A stretch of DNA of 64,000 nucleotides from Pseudomonas sp. FP2309 (GTDB taxonomy: Bacteria; Pseudomonadota; Gammaproteobacteria; Pseudomonadales; Pseudomonadaceae). The position numbers and the translations under genes are program-made. Below the pieces are notes generated by a model. It searched no databases. It was given only the letters and a program-made list of their open reading frames with translations, and was not told the DNA's origin. Positions 29,990-37,217 of this stretch are shown here, piece after piece (position 1 is the first letter of the stretch; each line of letters starts with the position of its first letter). The stretch lies in the NCBI RefSeq assembly GCF_030687575.1, contig NZ_CP117439.1, forward strand, positions 434,001 to 498,000, written 5' to 3'.

Positions 29990-30820
29990 ATGGGCTTTTG
30001 CCAGCTGTTGAAAAAGGCGTCCTTTGCGGGCGCCTTTTTTGTGCCTGGGATTTGGCACCAAGCCGCCCAGGCTGGGGTGTTTTGCCCGGCGCCGGCGTCC
30101 GTGGTTCAGGTCGAGGTGCAGCGCGTGGTGGATGGCGACACGGTGCGCCTCAAAGACGGTCGCAGCGTGCGCATGATCGGCCTCAATGCCCCGGAAACCG
30201 CGAAAAAAGGCCGTACCGACGAGCCCTATGCCGTCGCCGCTCGCCAGCGTTTGCAGGCATTGGTGGCAACCAGTGGCGGTCGCGTCGGCCTGATGCCTGG
30301 GCGTGAGCGTAAAGACCGTTATGGTCGCACCCTCGCCCATCTTTTCGGCGCCGATGGCGAGAACCTTGAGGCGCAGCTGCTCGCCGAAGGCTTTGGCTTT
30401 CAAGTGGGGGTCGCGCCCAATGTCGATCTCGTCGCGTGTCAGCGGGCGGCTGAAAACGCGGCGCGTCAGGCCGGTTTGGGGCTTTGGCGACAATCGCCGG
30501 TGCGATCGGTGACCAGCCTCAGGCGGTCCGGCTTTGCCTTGGTCAGCGGCAGGGTGAGCAAAGTCGAACGCAACCGCGGTGGAATTTGGATCGAGTTGCA
30601 GGGTTCACTGGTATTACGCGTTGCACCCGATCTGGCCCGTCAATTCGACAGCGCCCTGCTGGATGGTCTGCAAGGCAAGCAGGTCGAGGCGCGAGGCTGG
30701 ATTCAGGATCGTTCTTCGCGTAGTGGCCTGAAGAGCAGCCAGGCGCGCTGGATGTTGCCGCTGACCGATCCCGGTATGCTCAAACCGACTTCTGAACAAA
30801 AAATTGTAGACATTTTTTAA
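29990..30820 (+). CDS. Secreted thermonuclease-family (SNase-like) nuclease
   Basis: A 276-residue protein with an N-terminal signal-peptide-like segment (KKASFAGAFFVPGIW, AQAG cleavage region about residue 28), an SNase domain (about residues 38-160) and a further ~100-residue C-terminal region of beta-rich character. SNase catalytic residues are recognisable: VVDGDT (Asp48, Asp50), Arg61, Glu69 in LNAPET, and Arg113 in DRYGRT. The calcium ligand corresponding to Asp40 of staphylococcal nuclease is Asn66 here. It starts 14 bp after rpmE; the same neighbour follows rpmE in P. aeruginosa. ATG 29990 is the only in-frame start giving the leader. A terminator-like hairpin overlaps codons 8-17. 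Confidence 0.82.
   Translation: MGFCQLLKKASFAGAFFVPGIWHQAAQAGVFCPAPASVVQVEVQRVVDGDTVRLKDGRSVRMIGLNAPETAKKGRTDEPYAVAARQRLQALVATSGGRVGLMPGRERKDRYGRTLAHLFGADGENLEAQLLAEGFGFQVGVAPNVDLVACQRAAENAARQAGLGLWRQSPVRSVTSLRRSGFALVSGRVSKVERNRGGIWIELQGSLVLRVAPDLARQFDSALLDGLQGKQVEARGWIQDRSSRSGLKSSQARWMLPLTDPGMLKPTSEQKIVDIF
30011..30039 (+). terminator. Terminator-like hairpin downstream of rpmE, inside the nuclease signal-peptide codons
   Basis: Perfect 9-bp stem AAAAAGGCG / CGCCTTTTT with an 11-nt loop, its right arm merging into a run of T, 36 nt after the rpmE stop codon. It has the form of an intrinsic terminator but lies within the first 20 codons of the downstream open frame. Confidence 0.6.
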
Positions 30821-30856
30821 TTGGATTGTGAACAGTGCGGCCCTTGTATCCCGTGG

Positions 30857-30869
30857 CTTTAGACTAAAG
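30857..30869. promoter_or_regulatory. Palindrome upstream of the malic enzyme gene
   Basis: CTTTAGACTAAAG is a perfect 6+1+6 palindrome 108 bp before the maeB start, in a 157-bp gap. A TTGACA hexamer lies at 30887-30892, but the sequence 17 bp further (TTGTAG) is a poor -10. The palindrome may be an operator; no regulator is known to me. Confidence 0.35.
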
Positions 30870-30977
30870 TACGGCGCTGCGGGGCCTTGACACCCGTGAC
30901 CGAGCAGTCTTGTAGGGGCTTTACGACACGAGTATCCTCGGCGGTCCGTCGACCAACAGTAAAAGCGGAATGCCGAT

Positions 30978-32246
30978 ATGTCTGATTTGAAAACTGCCGC
31001 TCTCGAATATCATGCCAATCCTCGTCCAGGAAAGCTGAGTGTAGAGCTCACCAAAGCCACTGCCACTGCTCGCGACCTCTCGCTGGCCTACAGCCCTGGT
31101 GTTGCCGAGCCCGTACGTGAAATCGCCCGTGACCCTGAATTGGCGTACAAGTACACCGGCAAGGGCAACCTGGTTGCAGTGATTTCCGATGGCACCGCGA
31201 TTCTTGGCCTGGGTAACCTCGGCCCATTGGCATCCAAGCCAGTCATGGAAGGCAAGGGCGTGCTGTTCAAGCGCTTCGCCGGCATCGACGTATTCGACAT
31301 CGAAGTCGACTCCGAAAGCCCGCAGGCCTTCATCGACACCGTCAAGCGCATCTCCATCACCTTCGGTGGCATCAACCTGGAAGACATCAAGGCACCTGAG
31401 TGCTTTGAGATCGAAAAGGCTTTGATCGAGCAGTGCGACATTCCGGTATTCCACGATGACCAGCACGGCACGGCGATCGTGACCGCAGCCGGGATGATCA
31501 ACGCCCTGGAAATCGCTGGCAAAACCCTGTCCGACGCTAAGATCGTCTGCCTGGGTGCCGGCGCTGCGGCCATCTCCTGCATGAAGCTGATCGTGAGCAT
31601 GGGCGCCAAGCTGGAAAACATCTACATGGTCGACAGCAAGGGCGTGATCCAGTCCGAGCGTACCGACCTGAACCAGTACAAGGCGATGTTTGCCCACCCG
31701 TCCTCCAAGCGCACCCTGGCTGACGCCCTCGATGGTGCAGACGTGTTCGTCGGCCTGTCCGGCCCGAACCTGCTGAGCGCTGAAGGCCTGAAGTCGATGG
31801 CGGCCAACCCGATCGTGTTCGCCTGCTCCAACCCTGATCCGGAAATCGCCCCGGAGCTGGCCCATGCCACTCGCAACGACGTGATCATGGCCACCGGTCG
31901 TTCGGACTACCCGAACCAGGTCAACAACGTTCTGGGCTTCCCGTTCATCTTCCGTGGTGCCCTGGACGTTCGCGCCAAGCGCATCAACGAAGAGATGAAA
32001 GTAGCTGCCGCCAACGCCCTGCGCGAACTGGCCAAGCTGCCGGTGCCTCAGGACGTATGCGACGCCTACGGCGGCGCCAAACTGGAATTCGGCCGTGAGT
32101 ACATCATTCCGAAACCAATGGACAAGCGCCTGATCACCCTGATCTCCGACGCCGTGGCCAAGGCCGCGATCGAGACCGGTGTGGCCACCCTGCCGTATCC
32201 GAAGAACTACCCGCTGCAAAGCGTGGATGATGTGTTCAACGGTTAA
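30978..32246 (+). CDS. maeB: NADP-dependent malic enzyme, short form
   Basis: A 422-residue enzyme oxidatively decarboxylating malate to pyruvate with formation of NAD(P)H. The N-terminal malic domain carries the catalytic Tyr (LAYSPGVAEP, about residue 36) and Lys region (GNLVAVISDGTAILGLGNLG), with metal ligands in FHDDQHGTA. The Rossmann nucleotide-binding domain starts at VCLGAGAAAISC. It lacks the C-terminal phosphotransacetylase-like domain of E. coli MaeB (759 residues), giving the ~420-residue form usual in Pseudomonas. NADP versus NAD preference is not certain from sequence. A strong terminator separates it from convergent mrcA. Confidence 0.93.
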   Translation: MSDLKTAALEYHANPRPGKLSVELTKATATARDLSLAYSPGVAEPVREIARDPELAYKYTGKGNLVAVISDGTAILGLGNLGPLASKPVMEGKGVLFKRFAGIDVFDIEVDSESPQAFIDTVKRISITFGGINLEDIKAPECFEIEKALIEQCDIPVFHDDQHGTAIVTAAGMINALEIAGKTLSDAKIVCLGAGAAAISCMKLIVSMGAKLENIYMVDSKGVIQSERTDLNQYKAMFAHPSSKRTLADALDGADVFVGLSGPNLLSAEGLKSMAANPIVFACSNPDPEIAPELAHATRNDVIMATGRSDYPNQVNNVLGFPFIFRGALDVRAKRINEEMKVAAANALRELAKLPVPQDVCDAYGGAKLEFGREYIIPKPMDKRLITLISDAVAKAAIETGVATLPYPKNYPLQSVDDVFNG

Positions 32247-32252
32247 TCGCAG

Positions 32253-32296
32253 CCCCATAAAAAACCCCGGCCTCTGAGCCGGGGTTTTTTATGGGG
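32253..32296. terminator. Bidirectional terminator between maeB and mrcA
   Basis: Perfect 19-bp inverted repeat: CCCCATAAAAAACCCCGGC, 6-nt loop CTCTGA, then its exact complement ending TTTTTTATGGGG. A GC core is flanked by A- and T-runs on both sides, so it can stop transcription from either direction; the two genes are convergent. Confidence 0.93.
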
Positions 32297-32351
32297 AAGA
32301 TGAACGCTGCAAGCTTAAGAGCAGCGCGCGGCAGATGGTTCTTGCCGCTCT

Positions 32352-34814
32352 CTAAAAGAGATCTATCGGCGCCGCCTCATCTGCCGGCAGCGGGCTGCCC
32401 GGTACCACACCGTTGCCCAGTTCGTTGACCGACGGCGGCGTGTCTTCGCTCTTGAACAGCTCAAAGTAGGCGTTCGGCGTGCTTGGCGAGGCTGCACGGC
32501 CACTGATCGGGTCGATCCGCAGGCTGAGGATGCCTTCCGGCTCCGGCTGGGTGTGCAGCGGTTTGTCTTTAAGGGCCGCACCCATGTAACTCATCCAGAT
32601 CGGCAGCGCGACGGTGCCACCGAACTCGCGGCGCCCGAGGCTTTCAGGTTGGTCGTAGCCTGTCCACACGGTGGTGACGTAGTCGGCGTTGTAGCCGGAG
32701 AACCAGGCGTCCTTGGATTCGTTGGTGGTACCGGTCTTGCCCGCGATATCCGCACGGCCCAAGGCCAGGGCGCGACGGCCGGTGCCTTTTTTGATCACGT
32801 CTTCAAGGATGCTGTTGAGGATATAAGTGGTACGGGCATCGACAATGCGCTCGGCCACGGCGGGCGTTTGCGGCTCGGTCGGTGCTGCGTTTGCGGCCGG
32901 TGCGGCCCCTGGCGTCGGCTCAATGGTAATCCCGCCGGTGCTCGGCGCGGCCATGCCGTCGGTGGCGGCTACGCCATTGACCACGTCACCGGGCACCCGT
33001 GGCGGGTTGGCGGTGAACAGGGTGTCGCCATTACGGCTTTCGATCTTGTCGATCAGGTACGGCGTGATCTTGTAGCCGCCGTTGGCAAAAGTGCTCCAGC
33101 CCGTGGCGATTTCCATCGGCGTGAGCGTGGCGGTGCCCAGGGCCAGGGACAGGTTCGCCGGCAGGTCCGATTTGTTGAAGCCAAAGCGCGTGATGTAGTC
33201 GATGGTCTTGCCTACGCCCATCGCTTGCAGCAGACGGATCGACACCAGGTTGCGCGACTTGTAGAGCGCCTCGCGGATGCGGATCGGGCCGAGGAACGTG
33301 TTGGTGTCGTTCTTCGGACGCCAGACCTTGTCCAGGTACTCGTCGACAAACACGATCGGCGCATCGTTGACCAGGCTGGCGGCGGTGTAGCCGTTATCCA
33401 GCGCGGCGCTGTAGATGAACGGTTTGAAGCTCGAGCCCGGTTGGCGCTTGGCCTGGGTGGCGCGGTTGTAGTTGCTCTGCTCAAAGGCGAAACCACCGAC
33501 CAGGGCACGGATCGCACCGTTCTGCGGGTCGAGGGAGACCAGTGCGCCCTGGGCCAGCGGCACCTGGCTGAATTTTAGGCTGTCGTCCTTCTGGCGTTGC
33601 ACGCGGATCAGGTCTCCCACTTGCGCAACGTCCGATGGCTGCTTGGGCATCGGGCCCATGCTGTTGGTGTTCAGGAAAGGCCGCGCCCACTTCATGCTGT
33701 CCCAGGCCACGTGGGCTTCGCCGGTACGGGTGAGTACCTGCACGCCGTCTTTGTTCACCTGGGTGACGATGGCCGGCTCCAGGCCGCTGATCGCGCGTTG
33801 TTTGCCCAGTTCGGTGGCCCAGGCGCTCAGGGTCTTACCCGGCAGGCGTGATTCAGGGCCCCGGTAGCCGTGACGCTGGTCATACGTGATCAGGCCGGAA
33901 TGCACGGCGTTATTGGCGATTTCCTGGGTGTCGCTTGGCACCGTGGTGGTCACGCGGAAACCTTCGGTGTAGGCCTCGCTGCCGTAGCGTCCGACCATTT
34001 CGGCACGGGCCATTTCGGCGATATAGGGTGCGTTCACCTCCGGCGTCGGCACGTGATAGCTGGCATTCAACGGTTCAGCCACGGCACTTTCATAGGCGGC
34101 CTGGTCGATCTTGCCCAGCTTGTACATGCGCCCCAGGATCCAGTCGCGACGTTCCTTGCTGCGCGCCGGGTTGGCCAGGGGGTTGAAGCGCGAAGGTGCC
34201 TTTGGCAGACCGGCAATCATCGCCATCTGCGCCAGGCTGGCGTCGCGAATCGACTTGCCGTAATACACCTGCGAAGCGGCTTCGATGCCATAGGCGCGGT
34301 TGCCCAGGTAGATCTTGTTGACGTAAAGCTCGAGGATTTCGTCCTTGGTCAGCTGCCGTTCGATCTGCAACGCCAGGAGGATCTCGGTGGCCTTACGCGA
34401 AAAACTGCGTTCGCTGGTGAGGAAGAAGTTCTTCGCCACCTGCATGGTGATGGTGCTGCCGCCGGATTGAATGTGTCCGCTTTTTACCAACTGCGTGGCG
34501 GCACGCACCAGGCTGCTGGGGTCGACGCCATAGTGGTTGGCGAAGTTATCGTCTTCGGCAGACAGCAGGGCGCTGATGAAATTAGGCGGAATATCGGCAA
34601 AACGGATCGGTGTGCGGCGCATTTCGCCGAACTCCGCGATCAGTTTTTCATCGCTGCTGTAGACCCGCAAAGGAATCTGCAACTGGATACTTCTGAGGGC
34701 CTCTACGGACGGCAAACCCGGACTAAGGTAGAGGTAGGCCCCGCTGAGTACGAGCATCAGCCCGCAGACGATCGCGACAATGGAGTACCCGAAAAACTTC
34801 AGCAGACGAATCAA
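32352..34814 (-). CDS. mrcA: Penicillin-binding protein 1A (class A PBP)
   Basis: An 820-residue bifunctional peptidoglycan synthase. One N-terminal transmembrane helix (about 10-30), then a GT51 glycosyltransferase domain with catalytic Glu87 in SAEDDNF and the TITMQVAKNFF motif. An OB-like insert follows (about 320-420), then the transpeptidase domain with Ser461 in SSFK, SRN (519-521) and KTGT (Lys692). A Pro/Ala-rich insertion of about 30 residues lies near 615-650 between SRN and KTGT. The gene is divergent from pilM, with about 220 bp between starts, as in P. aeruginosa and as E. coli mrcA is from hofM. Confidence 0.96.
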   Translation of the reverse strand: MIRLLKFFGYSIVAIVCGLMLVLSGAYLYLSPGLPSVEALRSIQLQIPLRVYSSDEKLIAEFGEMRRTPIRFADIPPNFISALLSAEDDNFANHYGVDPSSLVRAATQLVKSGHIQSGGSTITMQVAKNFFLTSERSFSRKATEILLALQIERQLTKDEILELYVNKIYLGNRAYGIEAASQVYYGKSIRDASLAQMAMIAGLPKAPSRFNPLANPARSKERRDWILGRMYKLGKIDQAAYESAVAEPLNASYHVPTPEVNAPYIAEMARAEMVGRYGSEAYTEGFRVTTTVPSDTQEIANNAVHSGLITYDQRHGYRGPESRLPGKTLSAWATELGKQRAISGLEPAIVTQVNKDGVQVLTRTGEAHVAWDSMKWARPFLNTNSMGPMPKQPSDVAQVGDLIRVQRQKDDSLKFSQVPLAQGALVSLDPQNGAIRALVGGFAFEQSNYNRATQAKRQPGSSFKPFIYSAALDNGYTAASLVNDAPIVFVDEYLDKVWRPKNDTNTFLGPIRIREALYKSRNLVSIRLLQAMGVGKTIDYITRFGFNKSDLPANLSLALGTATLTPMEIATGWSTFANGGYKITPYLIDKIESRNGDTLFTANPPRVPGDVVNGVAATDGMAAPSTGGITIEPTPGAAPAANAAPTEPQTPAVAERIVDARTTYILNSILEDVIKKGTGRRALALGRADIAGKTGTTNESKDAWFSGYNADYVTTVWTGYDQPESLGRREFGGTVALPIWMSYMGAALKDKPLHTQPEPEGILSLRIDPISGRAASPSTPNAYFELFKSEDTPPSVNELGNGVVPGSPLPADEAAPIDLF

Positions 34815-35032
34815 GGCTTTTGGATTTCCAGAGAAAAGAATGAGTTACGCGTCGGGGCATGCATGGCAAACGATGGATCAACCCGAGCTGCAGATAAAAA
34901 GCGGGGAAAAACGCTGGGCATTAAAGCATTTTTCGCCTTGGGGCGTCATTCGCGGCGCCTGAACAAGCCGACCGAATGCAGGGTGCACAACAGCAATCAG
35001 GCGGTATGACAGGCAAAGTTTTAGGGAGTTTT

Positions 35033-35686
35033 ATGGCAAAGGGATTTTTCAGGCAAAAAGTCGACGCCTTGCTGGGTGTCGACATCAATGACACGTCCAT
35101 CCGGTTGGTCGAACTGGAGCGTTCAACCACCGGTTACAGTGTCCAGGGCTATACCACTCAGGTGTTGCCTGCCCAGGCGGTAGTCGATGGCACCGTGCTT
35201 GACGTCGAGGGTGTGGGGCGCGCTTTGCACACGGCGTTGGCTCGGTTGCAAACCCGCGCCCGTGGCGCGGCGGTGGCGGTTGCGGGGCCATCGGTCATCA
35301 CGCGGGTGGTCGAGTTGGAGGCTGGGCTCAGCGACGATGAAATGGCATGGATGATCCAGATGGAGGCCGAGCAGTACATACCGTGCCCCCTGGATGACAT
35401 GGCCATTGACTTTCAGGTGCAGGGCCGCTCGGCTCATGACCCCGCGCGGGTCGAGGTGTTGCTGGCGGCGTGCCTGAAGGAGCAGGTGGAGGCCCGCGAG
35501 GCGGTTTTGGCCCTGGCGGGGCTGGTGCCCAAGGTTATCGATGTTGAAGCGTTTGCATTGGCGCGCGCGAACAGTCAGGATTTCGCCAGCTTCACGCCGG
35601 GCCATCGAGTCAATGATGCACAATGGGCCGTGGATGCCCAAGGGATGGGAGTTGCCTGCGGGCTGGCCCTGAGGAGTTTCGCTTGA
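35033..35686 (+). CDS. pilM: PilM-like type IV pilus assembly protein with internal deletion
   Basis: A 217-residue cytoplasmic actin-like protein, expected to bind the PilN N-terminus and link the inner-membrane complex to the motor. Residues 1-178 align in character with normal PilM (ALLGVDINDTSIRLVEL nucleotide loop, AGLSDDEMAWMIQMEAEQYI, VIDVEAFALARA). The C-terminal ~26 residues (RVNDAQWAVDAQGMGVACGL and ALRSFA) match the PilM end. The ~137 residues normally between, including the second phosphate and adenosine motifs, are absent in frame. Start ATG 35033 has AGGGAG 7 nt upstream and aligns with known PilM starts. The stop overlaps the pilN TTG start. ATP binding is probably lost. E. coli HofM is also shortened. 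Confidence 0.85.
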   Translation: MAKGFFRQKVDALLGVDINDTSIRLVELERSTTGYSVQGYTTQVLPAQAVVDGTVLDVEGVGRALHTALARLQTRARGAAVAVAGPSVITRVVELEAGLSDDEMAWMIQMEAEQYIPCPLDDMAIDFQVQGRSAHDPARVEVLLAACLKEQVEAREAVLALAGLVPKVIDVEAFALARANSQDFASFTPGHRVNDAQWAVDAQGMGVACGLALRSFA

Positions 35687-36237
35687 AGACATTGATCAAC
35701 CTTTTGCCTTGGCGTCAGGCACTGGCAGAGCGGCGACGCAAATATCTCCTGGCGTTTCTGCTGGCGTTTGTCTGTGTGGCGTTGGCGGCCGTGTGGCTGG
35801 CGGACCAGGTGATCGATCAGGCGATCGATCGGCAGGTGACGCGCAACAACCACTTGGACAAGGACGTTGCTCTTCAGGCCTCCAGCATCAAGACCATCGA
35901 CGACCTGCAGGAGCGAAGCCAGCAATTGGCCCAGCGCATGAAGGTCGTGCAGGACCTGCATGATGGCCGTTCGGCCAGTGCCCAACTGTTGGACCAATTG
36001 GCGCGTGCAGTGCCCGAGGGTGTCCACCTGCATGAAGTGGTGGCGAAGGGCGATACGGTGAGTATCAGCGGCAGCGCCGAATCCAGTCAGGACATCGCTC
36101 AGTTGATGCGCCGTCTGGAGGCCTCCGAAGGTGGCCACGCTGCCCGCCTGCAACATGTGCGAACCGAAGGTGCGCATGGCAACAACGAATTTCAAATGAT
36201 GGTGCGTCAGGGAGCGTCTTCCGAGGCCCAGCCATGA
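35683..36237 (+). CDS. pilN: Type IV pilus assembly protein PilN
   Basis: A 184-residue bitopic inner-membrane protein. The cytoplasmic N-terminus MKTLINLLPWR carries the INLLPWR motif that docks into PilM. One transmembrane helix follows (about 20-42), then a periplasmic coiled coil (about 45-100) and a ferredoxin-like domain (VPEGVHLHEVVAKGDTVSIS...). The start is TTG 35683 with GAGGAG 7 nt upstream, overlapping the pilM stop as TTGA. The retention of the PilM-binding motif suggests that the PilM-PilN contact is still under selection. It overlaps pilO/P by 4 nt. Confidence 0.92.
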   Translation: MKTLINLLPWRQALAERRRKYLLAFLLAFVCVALAAVWLADQVIDQAIDRQVTRNNHLDKDVALQASSIKTIDDLQERSQQLAQRMKVVQDLHDGRSASAQLLDQLARAVPEGVHLHEVVAKGDTVSISGSAESSQDIAQLMRRLEASEGGHAARLQHVRTEGAHGNNEFQMMVRQGASSEAQP

Positions 36238-37205
36238 GCCTGCCCAGGCTCGATTTCTACGCACTGACCCACAACGCTGCAAAATGGCCCTGGCCTGCCA
36301 AGGTCTTGCTTGGCTGCGCGCTGGCGGGGATGGTGCTGGTAGTGGGTGAGCTGATGGTCCTGAGTGCATCCCGGCAGCGCTTGTCTCAGGTCGAGACTCA
36401 GGGCGAGGTTCTGCAGCGCCGGTTCGCGGAAAACGCCGTCTTCAGCGCTGCCCTCGATGCGCAGGCTGAACAATTGCAGCGTATGCAGTTAAAGGCCGAT
36501 GAGCTGTTGCAGCAATTGCCCCGTGCGTCTGAAATGCCCGGCCTGCTGGAGGATATCGCCAGGCTGGCACTGGCCAATGGTCTGGTGGTCGAGAGCGTCA
36601 TGCCATTGGATGAGCGGCCCCAGGCGTTCTATGTCGAGCAACCCGTCCAACTCGGCGTCACTGGGGGTTATCACGACCTGGCAACGTTCGTGAGCGCCTT
36701 GGGCAGCCTTTCGCGAATGACCATGGTGCGCGATGTCTCCCTGCAAAGGGATGGCGGCCTGCTGCGCCTGGACATGCTGGCCACCACCTATTGGCTGACG
36801 CGGCCAGACGTCAGTCGCGGCGAGGTGCTCCCTCAGCGGCCCTCATTTGTCTACGACGCCACTGCGCTGCGCGATCCGTTCCAGCCATCGGCTCTGCAAG
36901 TCGATCATGTGCCGGGGCGGTTTGCGCAGGCTCCGGACCTTGCTCGACCACGGAGCGTGCTGGAAGGCCTTGCGGTGGACCAGTTCAAAATGGTCGGCAC
37001 GTTGTCCCGCGGCACGCAGACGTTTGCGCTGCTGCAAGCGGCATCAAGGGTCTACCGCCTGGCGGTCGGTGATTACCTGGGGCCGGATCATGGCCGGGTC
37101 ACGGCGATCCATGCCGGCCATCTCGAGCTGGTCGAGCTGTTCCCCGATGAGCAGGGCGCATGGCTGGAACGCCCGCGAACCCTCGTGCTAAACATCAACT
37201 CATAA
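36234..37205 (+). CDS. PilO-PilP fusion protein
   Basis: A 323-residue protein joining two alignment-complex subunits that are normally separate. Residues 1-186 are PilO-like: cytoplasmic N-terminus, transmembrane helix (about 23-45), coiled coil (46-95) and ferredoxin-like domain (GVTGGYHDLATFVSALGSLS). Residues about 205-320 are PilP-like: RDPFQPS, then VDQFKMVGTLSRGTQTFALL and the beta-domain with VGDYLGPDHGRVTAI, ending ERPRTLVLNIN. The PilP lipoprotein signal peptide and lipobox are missing, so PilP is tethered through the PilO helix instead of a lipid anchor. No stop codon or frameshift interrupts the join. It overlaps pilN by 4 nt and precedes pilQ by 12 bp. Confidence 0.88.
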   Translation: MSLPRLDFYALTHNAAKWPWPAKVLLGCALAGMVLVVGELMVLSASRQRLSQVETQGEVLQRRFAENAVFSAALDAQAEQLQRMQLKADELLQQLPRASEMPGLLEDIARLALANGLVVESVMPLDERPQAFYVEQPVQLGVTGGYHDLATFVSALGSLSRMTMVRDVSLQRDGGLLRLDMLATTYWLTRPDVSRGEVLPQRPSFVYDATALRDPFQPSALQVDHVPGRFAQAPDLARPRSVLEGLAVDQFKMVGTLSRGTQTFALLQAASRVYRLAVGDYLGPDHGRVTAIHAGHLELVELFPDEQGAWLERPRTLVLNINS

Positions 37206-37217
37206 CGGACTAAACCA

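Noticed and set aside
35560..35690. Frameshift in pilM hiding the missing middle
   Set aside because: Only about 40 bp separate the two conserved parts, so the missing ~410 bp are not present in any frame; a true in-frame deletion fits better.
36790..36850. Stop or frameshift between pilO and pilP
   Set aside because: The frame runs through without interruption and there is no second start with an RBS or signal peptide for PilP.
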